64,000 nt of DNA, from NCBI GenBank assembly GCA_965229095.1, contig OZ245855.1, positions 3,968,001 to 4,032,000 of the forward strand, in the 5' to 3' direction. This document shows positions 42,597 to 51,189 of the stretch, one piece after another. A model generated the notes under the pieces. That model made no database searches. It was not told the DNA's origin and was given only the letters and a program-made list of their open reading frames with translations. Both the position numbers and the translations under genes were made by a program. Numbering within the stretch: position 1 is the first letter of the stretch; every line of letters begins with the position of its first letter. This DNA comes from Taibaiella sp965229095. Its GTDB lineage: Bacteria; Bacteroidota; Bacteroidia; Chitinophagales; Chitinophagaceae.

Positions 42597-43502
42597 TTAA
42601 GGCTTGGCTATAGCTTTCCCGGGCCAATACTTCCGGTACAGGAAAATGCCCAGGAAGAGCAGCAACAATAACAACCATAAACGGGTGAGGAGCACCACGA
42701 GGTCCTGGACCAGGTGCCAGCCTGTTTTAAGGGCCTCTGCTATCCGCAGGCCGAAGCCGGGACGGTAATCGTCCGTATTGTCCTGGTTGGGAATAATCCA
42801 GCACTTCGTCTCCGCACGTTGGTATAAGGAAAGGCTTACCGTGCTGTAACTGACCTGGTCCCTGAGCGAGAGATTGGCTATTTCGGCATCGTCGGCCTCT
42901 TTCTGGCGGTCTGTAGCCAGGTTTTCGGCCGTTGTGGTTTCGTTCAGCTTTTTGCCCCGGTTATCAATCGCAGTGCGGATGTTCCGGTTGTTATTCGCAG
43001 CTCTCGTCTGAGTTTTTTCATTGGCTTTGATCTGCAGGGCCACGTCCTCGGCCTTAATAGTACGGTAATCCAGGTAATCGACCAGGCCGGCAATGGCCTG
43101 TAAAGTGCTGTCGAGTTTGGTATTGGGTACCCTTATCGTCATGTTGTTGACCACGGTGTAGTGCAGGGTTTCCAGTGCCGAGTCGGCGCTGATCGGTTTT
43201 ATGCTTTTCTCATCGGCAGTGCTTTCGAGCTGTGTATAGGTCACAAATCCGTTAACACTGCGGGTCAGTTCTTCGATGCGATAGGTAGCCTGGGCTACAT
43301 CTTTCACCCGGAACTTCATATCGGAGCTGCGGATAAATTGCCGGTCGGGCATTTTGTTTTGTTGCGGAGCGGTTGGCGTGCCTGGCGCAGCAGTTGTGGT
43401 TTCCGGAGCAGGCATGCTTTCCGCTGCTCTGTCGCCGCCGGCATTACAACCGGCCATAAGGAGGAGGATGGCTGAGACAGCCATATAAAAACAGGATTTC
43501 AT
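42597..43502 (-). CDS. DUF4349 domain lipoprotein
   Basis: The 301-residue product has a lipoprotein signal (MKSCFYMAVSAILLLMAGCN) and a Pro/Ala/Thr-rich linker. The DUF4349 domain follows (SSDMKFRVKDVAQATYRIEE, NNMTIRVPNTKLDSTLQAIA) with a coiled-coil middle (AEDVALQIKANEKTQTRAAN). A C-terminal membrane helix (VLLTRLWLLLLLLFLGIFLY) is followed by a basic tail. DUF4349 proteins are cell-envelope proteins of unknown function. A lipid anchor at one end and a helix at the other suggest it is fixed in the inner membrane at both ends. Confidence 0.82.
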   Translation of the reverse strand: MKSCFYMAVSAILLLMAGCNAGGDRAAESMPAPETTTAAPGTPTAPQQNKMPDRQFIRSSDMKFRVKDVAQATYRIEELTRSVNGFVTYTQLESTADEKSIKPISADSALETLHYTVVNNMTIRVPNTKLDSTLQAIAGLVDYLDYRTIKAEDVALQIKANEKTQTRAANNNRNIRTAIDNRGKKLNETTTAENLATDRQKEADDAEIANLSLRDQVSYSTVSLSLYQRAETKCWIIPNQDNTDDYRPGFGLRIAEALKTGWHLVQDLVVLLTRLWLLLLLLFLGIFLYRKYWPGKAIAKP

Positions 43503-43644
43503 ATTATGAATTTTTAAATGTTAATTAACAAATCAAAGGAACAGATAAATATGAAAAACGATGTACTGTGGGTAAGCGATTGAACGAAGGGGAAAAGAAA
43601 AAGTTCCGGGAGACGAAGGAGGCTTTTTATAAGGGGGGAAAGTA

Positions 43645-43670
43645 ACAAGCCGCTCCTAAAAGCGGCTTGT
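43645..43670 (-). terminator. Terminator of the small Thr-rich lipoprotein gene
   Basis: ACAAGCCGCT (43645-43654) pairs with AGCGGCTTGT (43661-43670) around a 6-base loop. It lies 30 bases past the stop at 43700 on the minus strand. Confidence 0.7.
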
Positions 43671-43699
43671 AGTAAAATTAAAACAATTGGCCGTTTTAA

Positions 43700-43921
43700 T
43701 TATTTTTTTACTGTATCAGTAGTGGTTGTAGTAGTAGTTGTTGTTTTAGCAGTAGAATCAGCAGGAGTAGTAGCAGCTGGTTCAGTAGTAGGAGCAACTT
43801 CAGCTGGAGCTTCTACAGCAGGAGAGTCAACTGGAGGAGTAGTAGATTCAGTTGAACCACCGCAAGAAGCAGCAAAGAAACCCAGAGCTAAAGCGAAAAC
43901 ACCTAATTTTAAAGCTTTCAT
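43700..43921 (-). CDS. Small Ala/Pro/Thr-rich lipoprotein
   Basis: This 73-residue product has a lipoprotein signal (MKALKLGVFALALGFFAASC) and a mature part almost entirely of Thr, Ala, Pro, Glu and Ser, ending in a run of nine threonines and DTVKK. Proteins of this sort are common and often abundant in Bacteroidota, with no known role beyond the envelope. The threonine codon run makes a triplet-repeat DNA tract that could vary in length. It is divergent from the sigma-factor gene. Confidence 0.75.
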   Translation of the reverse strand: MKALKLGVFALALGFFAASCGGSTESTTPPVDSPAVEAPAEVAPTTEPAATTPADSTAKTTTTTTTTTDTVKK

Positions 43922-43977
43922 TTTTTAATTTTTTAAGTTTTTTTGAAAAGTTATTTGCCATTTATACCGGTTTTGAA

Positions 43978-44033
43978 AAAAGGTAACCCGATTTTTTAAA
44001 AAAATATTTTTATCGCAATTTTGGGTTACTTTT
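43978..44033. promoter_or_regulatory. Inverted repeat upstream of the sigma-factor gene
   Basis: AAAAGGTAACCC (43978-43989) and GGGTTACTTTT (44023-44033) form an inverted repeat with a one-base length difference, separated by an A/T-rich spacer of 33 bases. It lies within the 133-base divergent region and could be an operator for either gene. Confidence 0.35.
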
Positions 44034-44054
44034 CCATTATAATCGGATTAATAA

Positions 44055-44636
44055 GTGACGAAGGTTTTTTATACAGATACGGAATTATTGACGGGACTGG
44101 CAGCAGGTAACCGGGATGCAGTAACGGCTATATATAAGTTATATCATTCAGTTTTAACTAAATGGATCTTAAGCCGTGGTGGCCTGGAAGCTGATGCCGA
44201 GGATGTTTTCCAGGAAGCATTGGTGGTTTTATTCGAAAAAGCCAAATCGCCCGAATTTTGCCTTACCTGTAAGTTGAGCACTTACTTATTTGCCGTCAGC
44301 AAAAGGTTATGGTTCAAGAAGATGGAAAGATCGGCTGCTTATCACAGCCTCGATCTGGAAGGTGAAGAGGAAAAAGATTTTGGTTCTTACGACGATGACC
44401 TGCAACTGTATGTGGAAAAAGAAGAACAGTATGATCAACTAACGAAAGCCTTGCACCAGTTGGGCGAACCCTGTAGCTCTTTGTTAAAGGCGTTTTATGA
44501 GGAAAAGAAAAATATGCAGGAAATTGCTGCTGCTTTTCAATATACCAATGCCGAAAATGCGAAGACACAGAAGTACAAATGTCTTACCCGCTTGCGTAAA
44601 ATATTTTTTGCAGCCGGCGTAAATGTGAAAAATTAA
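44055..44636 (+). CDS. ECF-type sigma-70 family RNA polymerase sigma factor
   Basis: The gene begins at a GTG (44055) and encodes 193 residues. Region 2 is seen in ADAEDVFQEALVVLFEKAKS and LSTYLFAVSKRLWFKKMERS, which includes the -10 recognition helix. Region 4 is the C-terminal helix-turn-helix around NMQEIAAAFQYTNAENAKTQ ... KCLTRLRKIF. No region 1 or 3 is present, as in ECF sigma factors. It is followed after 50 bases by a gene with an anti-sigma-like N-terminus and a periplasmic protease. This suggests an envelope-sensing pair. Confidence 0.9.
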   Translation: MTKVFYTDTELLTGLAAGNRDAVTAIYKLYHSVLTKWILSRGGLEADAEDVFQEALVVLFEKAKSPEFCLTCKLSTYLFAVSKRLWFKKMERSAAYHSLDLEGEEEKDFGSYDDDLQLYVEKEEQYDQLTKALHQLGEPCSSLLKAFYEEKKNMQEIAAAFQYTNAENAKTQKYKCLTRLRKIFFAAGVNVKN

Positions 44637-44686
44637 CAACAGCATCCGGGTGTGTTATCCTTGATCTCCCGGAGGAGGAAAATATC

Positions 44687-45787
44687 ATGATTACCGAACA
44701 AAATATAAGTGAATGGGCAGAGCGGTACCTGCGGCAGGAACTGACTGAAGCGGAACTGGCCCAGATGCACCGTGTATTGGATGCAGATCCCGGTCTGTAC
44801 CGCCAATGGGCCCAAACGATCGAAATCCTGCAAACATTCCAATCGGGTGCAGAGCGGAAGGAGATCAGGGACCTGATTGCTTCCGTAGCGGCCGACCAGG
44901 CTTCCTGGAAGGATGAAAACACTACGGGAACAGAACGTAAGGCAACGGTCATTCCTTTTGGCAAATACCTGCGTACCGTATCGGCTGCTGCGGCCCTGGT
45001 GCTTTTCTCTTCACTGGGTACAATGTTTTTCCTGAGCAAAAAAGAAAACAAGACCGATCAGAATACTTACAGCGAACTGAAAAGGGAGATCAACAGGATC
45101 AAGAATTCCCAATCCCAGCTTATCGACAGCCTTAACAAGAACAAAGCGGCAGAAGCTTCCGGTTCCAGCCAGGACGATGTGAAGATGTACGGCGGAACAG
45201 GTTTTGCCATTGCCAATGACGGTTATATTGCTACCAATTACCATGTGGTCGACGGTGCCCACGCTATTTATGTGCAAACCCGTAAGGGTGATATGGAAGC
45301 TTATGTGGTAGCCAAAGAACCCAAAGCGGATATTGCTATTTTGAAGCTGGTTGATAAAAGCTACCGTTTTGGTAAGACGGCCTTGCCGTATAACATTGCC
45401 CGCCCGGTTTCAGGATTGGGTCAGCGGGTATTTACGATCGGGTACCCTAAAGATGATGTCGTGTACAACGAAGGGTATATCAGTTGCGAAAACGGTTATG
45501 AAGGGGATATGCAATCCTATCAGTTGGAAATGACGGCCAATCCCGGCCAGAGTGGCTCCCCGGTACTGGATAAATATGGTTCCGTGATCGCGCTTATTAC
45601 CGGTAAGCAAAGCAATACTACTGGAACTACTTATGCCGTACACTCCGATGAGTTGATCGAATTGGTGCAATCGCTGCCAAAATCGATCAATATACGCCTC
45701 CCAGAAAATAACCGCCTTAGCAAAATGGAACGTACAGAGCAGGTGAAGAAAATGCGGGACTATGTATTTTCTATAAAAGTGAATTAA
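44687..45787 (+). CDS. Anti-sigma-like membrane protein fused to a trypsin-like (HtrA/S1C-type) serine protease
   Basis: The 366-residue product has a cytoplasmic helical N-terminus (about 1-92: NISEWAERYLRQELTEAELA ...) like that of anti-sigma factors. One membrane helix (about 97-117, VSAAAALVLFSSLGTMFFLS) and a short coiled coil (126-150) precede a periplasmic chymotrypsin-fold protease. The triad is visible: His186 in ATNYHVVDG, Asp215 in KADIAIL and Ser289 in PGQSGSP. There is no PDZ domain. Located right after a sigma-factor gene, it likely holds the sigma factor at the membrane and couples it to a protease domain in the periplasm. Whether the protease is sensor, effector or self-cleaver is unknown. 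Confidence 0.85.
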   Translation: MITEQNISEWAERYLRQELTEAELAQMHRVLDADPGLYRQWAQTIEILQTFQSGAERKEIRDLIASVAADQASWKDENTTGTERKATVIPFGKYLRTVSAAAALVLFSSLGTMFFLSKKENKTDQNTYSELKREINRIKNSQSQLIDSLNKNKAAEASGSSQDDVKMYGGTGFAIANDGYIATNYHVVDGAHAIYVQTRKGDMEAYVVAKEPKADIAILKLVDKSYRFGKTALPYNIARPVSGLGQRVFTIGYPKDDVVYNEGYISCENGYEGDMQSYQLEMTANPGQSGSPVLDKYGSVIALITGKQSNTTGTTYAVHSDELIELVQSLPKSINIRLPENNRLSKMERTEQVKKMRDYVFSIKVN

Positions 45788-45837
45788 GCATATTTACAAA
45801 ATAGTTCCAATGCTTAATACAGCAACCGGGACAAAAC

Positions 45838-45885
45838 TATACAACAAGATACCCGGCCATTAATGGCCGGGTATCTTGTTGTATA
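45838..45885. repeat. 48-bp perfect hairpin (23-bp stem) after the protease gene
   Basis: Bases 45838-45860 are the exact reverse complement of 45863-45885, with a 2-base TA centre; the inner part reads ACCCGGCCATTAATGGCCGG. It lies 50 bases past the protease stop. It may serve as a terminator without a T tract, or as a cruciform or protein-binding palindrome. Confidence 0.8.
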
Positions 45886-45969
45886 AAGGGGCGCAGTAAT
45901 ATCTGGCCCGGTATAACCGATATTGTGAAACTAAATTGTAACCGGAAATAATTCTTTATTTATATCGCC

Positions 45970-45977
45970 TATATTTG
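45970..45977 (+). promoter_or_regulatory. Promoter -7 box of the methyltransferase gene
   Basis: TATATTTG fully matches TAnnTTTG, 24 bases before the ATG at 46002; the -33 region is unclear. Confidence 0.5.
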
Positions 45978-46001
45978 CCCCTCTAGCGCAAAATATTAAG
46001 C

Positions 46002-46802
46002 ATGTCACTTGAACACCATCATAATCCTGTTGTACGCTATCAGCAACAGGTTGATAATTCCCGGGAGTATCTACTTCCTTTCCTTGAAGCATCTACGCCG
46101 GTGACGAATAAGACAAAGGTACTTGAAATTGGCACGGGAGAAGGCGGTGTATTAGTACCCTTCCTGGAGCGTAAGGCTTATTGCGTGGGAGTGGATCTTG
46201 ACGTAGCCAGGATCATACTGGCAAAAGAGTTCGTGCCCAATTATGATCAGCAGCAGCAGGTTCTTTTTACCACACAGAATGTATATGACAAGGATTTCGA
46301 AGCGCAGTACCAAGGGTTCTTCGATATCATTATCTTAAAAGATGTGATTGAGCATATTCCTAATCAGGAAGCCTTTATCCCTTATATCAAAACCCTGTTG
46401 GCGCAAGACGGACAGATATTCTTTGGTTTCCCGCCCTGGTATATGCCTTTTGGTGGGCACCAGCAGGTTTGCGCCAGCAAATGGGCCAGCAAGCTACCCT
46501 GGTATCATATCCTGCCTAAACCTGTTTACCGGGGGATACTAAAGATGGCCCGTGAGACGGATGGCAAGATAGAAGAACTGATGGAGATCAAGGATACGCG
46601 GATCAGTATAGAGCGTTTTGAACGGATCGTACGGAAAAGCGACTTGCAGATATTGCGGAAACAACCTTACCTGATCAACCCGATCTACCGGTATAAATTT
46701 GGTCTGAAACCCCGCAAGCAATGGCCGCCTTTAATGTGGCTGCCCTTTTTCCGGAATTTCGTTACTACCTGTATATATTATTCCGTCGGCAAAAAAAAAT
46801 AA
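46002..46802 (+). CDS. Class I SAM-dependent methyltransferase
   Basis: This 266-residue protein has the SAM-binding motif I KVLEIGTGEGGVLVPF and the acidic strand end YCVGVDLDVARI. Its motif IV-like stretch is FDIIILKDVIEHIPN, characteristic of the UbiE/Coq5-like Methyltransf_11/23 group. The C-terminal third is basic and aromatic (YRYKFGLKPRKQWPPLMWLP) and may contact a membrane or lipid-linked substrate. The substrate is unknown. It is convergent with the TPR gene, with a bidirectional terminator between them. Confidence 0.88.
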   Translation: MSLEHHHNPVVRYQQQVDNSREYLLPFLEASTPVTNKTKVLEIGTGEGGVLVPFLERKAYCVGVDLDVARIILAKEFVPNYDQQQQVLFTTQNVYDKDFEAQYQGFFDIIILKDVIEHIPNQEAFIPYIKTLLAQDGQIFFGFPPWYMPFGGHQQVCASKWASKLPWYHILPKPVYRGILKMARETDGKIEELMEIKDTRISIERFERIVRKSDLQILRKQPYLINPIYRYKFGLKPRKQWPPLMWLPFFRNFVTTCIYYSVGKKK

Positions 46803-46813
46803 ACTGATGGTAA

Positions 46814-46868
46814 AAGTAAAAGGAAAAGCGCTGTGCATAAGTATCACAGCGCTTTTCCTTTTACTTTC
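46814..46868. terminator. Bidirectional terminator between convergent genes
   Basis: Bases 46814-46836 pair perfectly with 46846-46868 (23 bp; A/T-rich outer part, inner part AAAAGCGCTGTG with CACAGCGCTTTT) around a 9-base loop. The A-rich left and T-rich right arms provide T tracts for both strands. Confidence 0.85.
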
Positions 46869-46883
46869 AAACCATAATTCAGG

Positions 46884-48308
46884 TTATTTTTTTCTCTTGC
46901 TGCGGGCAACCAGGTCGGCCACCGCCTTGCGTTGCAGTATTTCCGGGTTGATCTCCGTAATAAGCTTCAGTTTGGATGGAGCCTCTTCCAGGCCATTTTC
47001 CAGATAGATCAATGCTTCTTTCGATTTACCCAGGGCAAACAACGCGGCAGCATGGTAGTAATCGAAATCGGGTTTGTCGCCTACCGATTCCTGCGCCAAT
47101 GCTATTTGCGTCAGAGCCTCTTCATAATCCCCGCTTTTATACAGGCCTTTTACCAGGGCCAGCCAGGTTGATTTGTTGTTGGGTTTCAGCCTTACGGCAT
47201 TGATAAAGCAAACCAGCGCTTCATTATGTGCCTCCAGTTCCATGAGGCAGTTGCCTATGGCCAGGCAATAGGCCGCATTTTCCTTGTTCAGGTTCAGGGC
47301 TACGGAATAAGCTTTCATAGCTTTCTCCCATTGCTTTTCCCGGCTATAGGTTTCGCCAATGCGGTAAAAGATGCCATCGTCGGCAGGATTGAGCTGCACG
47401 GCCTGGCGGTAGTAATACCTTGCCCTGTCGAAGTTTTTTTGCTTTTCGAAACAATGGCCCATGGCCTCAAAGATCACATCTTCCGGTTTGCCCAGCTCCA
47501 GGTTCTTCTCCAGGGATTCAATGGCCTTGTCGTACCAGTGCAGCCGCATATAAGCATCGGCCATATTGCGATAGGCGAATTCGAATTTTTCGTCGATGGC
47601 CACGCAGTACTCATAGGCATCTATCGCCTGCTCGTGCTTTTTAAGGCCTTGCAGGGCGGCACCCAGGTTAAACCAGGCCAGGGCATTGTAAGGGTCTTCG
47701 TCGATGATTTTTGTATGCAGCGCCACACTTTGCTCCTGCATATCGGCAAAGTCGGCCCAAAAGCTGATCTTGTGCAAAGCCTCTTCGTTCTGGCAATCGA
47801 TTTCCAAAATCTTTTTCAGGATGTTGAATACCGCTTCAAAGTCTTCGCACTCGTCGTACACATCCGAAAGCTCCAGCATCAGTTCCAGCTTTTCCCGGCC
47901 TTCGAACTGGTTGATCTTTTCTTCCAGCAAGCGGGCGGCCTGGTCAAATTTGTATTGTGCCAGGTAGATGTCGGATCGCAGCAATACGGCCTCTACATTT
48001 TGCTGGTCGAGGGTATCCAAGGTATCCAGGGCATGCAGCGACTGGCCGTATTTTTGTGCCTGGAAAAGGATCTCGGCTTTGGACAGCAGTATGGAAGTGG
48101 AGTAAGGGTAGTAAGATTGGGCTATTTCACATGCCGTTACAGCTTCGGCTTCATTATTATTCTGGAAGAAGTATTCGATGATGTATTCGTAATCTTCTTC
48201 ATCCAGAAAGCGGCTTTTGTTTCCATTCTTGATCAGCTCGTAATCCCGAAGTAAATCTTCAATTGAACCGCTGTCTTCATCATCGTCCCAGGAATCGTCG
48301 TTAAACAT
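46884..48308 (-). CDS. Tetratricopeptide-repeat protein
   Basis: The 474-residue protein is made of about eleven TPR units. Clear examples are NALAWFNLGAALQGLKKHEQ, FEFAYRNMADAYMRLHWYDK and ENAAYCLAIGNCLMELEAHN. The N-terminal 30 residues are very acidic (MFNDDSWDDDEDSGSIEDLL) and no signal peptide is visible, so it is likely cytoplasmic. TPR proteins are scaffolds for protein assemblies; the partner is unknown. The C-terminus is basic (VADLVARSKRKK). Confidence 0.88.
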   Translation of the reverse strand: MFNDDSWDDDEDSGSIEDLLRDYELIKNGNKSRFLDEEDYEYIIEYFFQNNNEAEAVTACEIAQSYYPYSTSILLSKAEILFQAQKYGQSLHALDTLDTLDQQNVEAVLLRSDIYLAQYKFDQAARLLEEKINQFEGREKLELMLELSDVYDECEDFEAVFNILKKILEIDCQNEEALHKISFWADFADMQEQSVALHTKIIDEDPYNALAWFNLGAALQGLKKHEQAIDAYEYCVAIDEKFEFAYRNMADAYMRLHWYDKAIESLEKNLELGKPEDVIFEAMGHCFEKQKNFDRARYYYRQAVQLNPADDGIFYRIGETYSREKQWEKAMKAYSVALNLNKENAAYCLAIGNCLMELEAHNEALVCFINAVRLKPNNKSTWLALVKGLYKSGDYEEALTQIALAQESVGDKPDFDYYHAAALFALGKSKEALIYLENGLEEAPSKLKLITEINPEILQRKAVADLVARSKRKK

Positions 48309-48322
48309 AAGCGTCGTTTTTA

Positions 48323-48330
48323 CAAATATA
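48323..48330 (-). promoter_or_regulatory. Promoter -7 box of the TPR gene
   Basis: On the minus strand this reads TATATTTG, a full match to TAnnTTTG, 14 bases before the start codon at 48308, so the leader must be very short. Confidence 0.5.
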
Positions 48331-48471
48331 AGCTAATAAACCTATTCCCGGCGCCAGGAGTTATCAACATTTGTCTATAGGTAACAAAGAAATAATTATA
48401 AGGTAAACAGATGCTTAAGGCTCAATAGCTGAACCTTTATTCATGCTATTCCCACTTGTTTTTTCTGCAAC

Positions 48472-48509
48472 AAAAATCCCGGAACATTTCCTGCAGTTCC
48501 GGGATTTTT
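48472..48509 (-). terminator. Terminator of the YfhO-like gene
   Basis: AAAAATCCCGGAAC (48472-48485) pairs with GTTCCGGGATTTTT (48496-48509) around a 10-base loop. The arms provide T tracts on both strands. It lies 25 bases past the stop at 48534. Confidence 0.85.
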
Positions 48510-48533
48510 TACGCTTATGTGAATAAACCAGGG

Positions 48534-51077
48534 TTATTTTTTACCGCCGGATGATTTTTGTATTTCTGTGTCGGTAGCAGAGGTGGGTTGTATGCCTCCT
48601 TTTTTGAAGAAAGTAAAATATACGCCTGAGAGCAGCAACAAGGTAAGCAGAACGCTGCCCACAAGGGCCAGTTTGCCGCCTTTGAGCTGGGCCGGGGTTT
48701 CAGAGATAACAAACTCGATCGTATGTTTACCGGCCGGTACCTTGATCGCCCGCAATACGTAATCGGTGCGTATAATCGGTACTTCTTTACCATCTACTGT
48801 TGCTTTCCAGCCCAGCGGGTAATAGATATCGGAAAACACGGCTAAACCATTCTGTGTATTGCTGGATTCAAATTTCATGCGGCGCAGGTTATAGCCGCCG
48901 GGTACCAGCTTTACGTATGCTGCAGCATCTTTACCAATGGGATCGTTGCCCAGTTGGCTTTTATAGGTTTCCCTTACTACGGCGGTCTGGGCGGGGTTAA
49001 AGTGGCCGGCTGTGCTATCCATTGGGTTATTGATCGCAGCAGCATTGAGGGCGTTCATTTCTTCCTCCGCGGTTTTTACCCATTGGATATCGGATACAAA
49101 CCAGGCATTGCCTAAAGCGCCCGGATTTTGCTGTGGCATAGGCTTATTGTTGGGCCCGGGCACAATAAAATACTTGGTATTCAGCATGTTCAATACAGCA
49201 CCATTTAAACGGCCTATCTGGCGTTCGATAAGATCCTGGTAAATCTGCATTTTTATCGCGGAGTAGCCGCCTACTGATTTGTGGAAATAGGAAGGCTTGG
49301 CTTCTCCGAAAGGATCACCACTGGTGAGGTCGAACACACGGTAATAAGGATCTTTGTCCTGGAGTATAGTAGCGTCAGCCGGACTGGGCTGGAAATTTTC
49401 GGCCTGGTACTCTTCTGCGTCCAGGTAATGGTCCTCGTTGAGATAACGATGGGCTACCGGTAACAGGTCGACCAGGATCAATACGCCCAGGCCGGCAAGC
49501 ATCGGTATCTTTTTGATCTTATTTTTGGAATAAGCCCATATGGTGCCACCAGCCAGCAATACAAAAACCAGGCTGCGCAGGGCATCGCCGGTAGCGGCCG
49601 AAGACCGGTCTTCTCTCAGGGCTTTTATTATCTGCGGGCCTGCTTCTCCGTATTGCTTGGCCATCTGGTCGTCGCGCTGACCTTTGTAATCCAGCATGGT
49701 TTGGGTACTTACCAGGAGCAGGGCACTAAGGCCGGCGGTAATGATCAGGGAATATTTTGCCTTTTTCCAAAGTTCTTCTTTGCTTATCTTTTCTTCCATA
49801 ATATCTTTTAAGGCCCATATCGCCAGCATGGGGAATATTACGGAAGATATGCTCAATGCCATATTGGGAGAGCGGAACTTATTGAACAGGGGAAAATGGT
49901 CGAACATGAAGTAGTTCAGGGTAGAAAAGTTTTTCCCCATCGAAACAAAGATGAAGAAAAGGGCCGTACCCGCAAGCCACCATTTGTATTTGCTTTTTAT
50001 GATAAAGAGAGATAGTACAAAGAGCAGGCAGATCACTGCGCCAAAGTAAACCGAGCCGCTCAGGAGCGGTTGCGGTCCCCAGTACAGCGGCGCCCGGCGC
50101 GTCATCTGGTCTACACCATCGGGAGGAACGCCCAGCTCACTTAATTTCTTGCCATAATGCGAGTCTTCCCCTATGTTTTCCGCGATAGAACCGCCGAAAA
50201 GATTAGGGACAAGGATGCTGAATACTTCGGTAGCGCCATTGCTCCAGGAAAAGGCGTAATCTTTGTCGAGACCAGTGGTCTGCTCTTTTTGACCTGTTAC
50301 CAGTTCTTTTTTTCCGCCCCTGATCGAGTAGGCGCTGTATTCCTCAGTTTGGAGCAGCGCGGAGGCATTGGCAAGGGCCGCAGCAATGGCGGCAACGGCA
50401 AGCGCTACAGAACCCAGTACCCAGGTACGCAGCTCCTTCTTCCGGATAGCCCCGATCAAAGCCGCAACAACCATCGCAATCACTAAGAAGATGGTATAAT
50501 AAATGATCTGAAGGTGGTTGCAATTAAAGAAGAAGGTGAGGAAAATGCCGGCAATCGCCGCTCCTGCAAAATAGCGTCCCCTGTAGGCAAGAATGATGCC
50601 TGCCAGGATCGCCGGGATAAAAGAAATATCCAGCATTTTGGTAATGTGCCCCGCCGTAACGATGATCGGGTTGTAGGAGCTGAATGCAAAAGCGAGCGCA
50701 CCCAGTGCCCCAAGCCATTTGTTGATCCGGAGGGTACACATAAGGATGTAGAAGCCGATCATCGCGAGAAAGAAATATAGCGCCGGATTGGATAATCCGC
50801 CGTACAATGCCTGGCCAAACTGGCCATACCAGTTCTCGTGAGCAGAGGTGGGCTGTGGCATGCCACTGAATGCACTATTGCTCCAAAGGGGCTCTTCGCC
50901 GGTATGCTCCAGGTAGTCACGGGTCTCCTTGGAGCTCCATAACCATGATTTTGTATCGTGCTGGTCCAATATTTTACCCTGGAAAGAAGGATAACAAAAA
51001 GCACAGCTCATAGCAATGAAAATGGCAATTACCCATATATGGGGCAAAAATCTTTTAAAGCCTTCCTGTTGTTGCAT
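48534..51077 (-). CDS. YfhO-like polytopic membrane protein
   Basis: The 847-residue product has about twelve membrane helices in the first 550 residues, starting at HIWVIAIFIAMSCAFCYPSF. A large extracytoplasmic domain follows with YYPLGWKATVDGKEVPIIRT and VPAGKHTIEFVI, and a last helix (LALVGSVLLTLLLLSGVYFT) leads into a Ser/Thr/Lys-rich tail. This C-terminal beta-domain pattern is typical of YfhO-family proteins, linked elsewhere to lipoteichoic-acid or glycan modification by GT-C-like glycosyltransferases. The first periplasmic loop has acidic residues (GKILDQHDTKSWLWSSKETR) where GT-C enzymes keep their catalytic Asp. The substrate is unknown. Confidence 0.85.
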   Translation of the reverse strand: MQQQEGFKRFLPHIWVIAIFIAMSCAFCYPSFQGKILDQHDTKSWLWSSKETRDYLEHTGEEPLWSNSAFSGMPQPTSAHENWYGQFGQALYGGLSNPALYFFLAMIGFYILMCTLRINKWLGALGALAFAFSSYNPIIVTAGHITKMLDISFIPAILAGIILAYRGRYFAGAAIAGIFLTFFFNCNHLQIIYYTIFLVIAMVVAALIGAIRKKELRTWVLGSVALAVAAIAAALANASALLQTEEYSAYSIRGGKKELVTGQKEQTTGLDKDYAFSWSNGATEVFSILVPNLFGGSIAENIGEDSHYGKKLSELGVPPDGVDQMTRRAPLYWGPQPLLSGSVYFGAVICLLFVLSLFIIKSKYKWWLAGTALFFIFVSMGKNFSTLNYFMFDHFPLFNKFRSPNMALSISSVIFPMLAIWALKDIMEEKISKEELWKKAKYSLIITAGLSALLLVSTQTMLDYKGQRDDQMAKQYGEAGPQIIKALREDRSSAATGDALRSLVFVLLAGGTIWAYSKNKIKKIPMLAGLGVLILVDLLPVAHRYLNEDHYLDAEEYQAENFQPSPADATILQDKDPYYRVFDLTSGDPFGEAKPSYFHKSVGGYSAIKMQIYQDLIERQIGRLNGAVLNMLNTKYFIVPGPNNKPMPQQNPGALGNAWFVSDIQWVKTAEEEMNALNAAAINNPMDSTAGHFNPAQTAVVRETYKSQLGNDPIGKDAAAYVKLVPGGYNLRRMKFESSNTQNGLAVFSDIYYPLGWKATVDGKEVPIIRTDYVLRAIKVPAGKHTIEFVISETPAQLKGGKLALVGSVLLTLLLLSGVYFTFFKKGGIQPTSATDTEIQKSSGGKK

Positions 51078-51174
51078 AGCGCAGTTTTATATTTTAATGC
51101 GGACAAAAATAGCTTTTTTAATCATTGTACGTTAACTCATGTCGTTGTGCTGTAATGATAAAATGATTATTCTT

Positions 51175-51182
51175 TAATTTTG
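51175..51182 (+). promoter_or_regulatory. Promoter -7 box of the small TPR gene
   Basis: TAATTTTG matches TAnnTTTG and ends only 7 bases before the ATG at 51190, implying a nearly leaderless transcript if used. Confidence 0.45.
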
Positions 51183-51189
51183 CGCCCCT

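Noticed and set aside
47226..48254. 342-codon open frame on the plus strand opposite the TPR gene
   Set aside because: The TPR repeats on the minus strand are clear; the antisense frame mirrors their periodicity.
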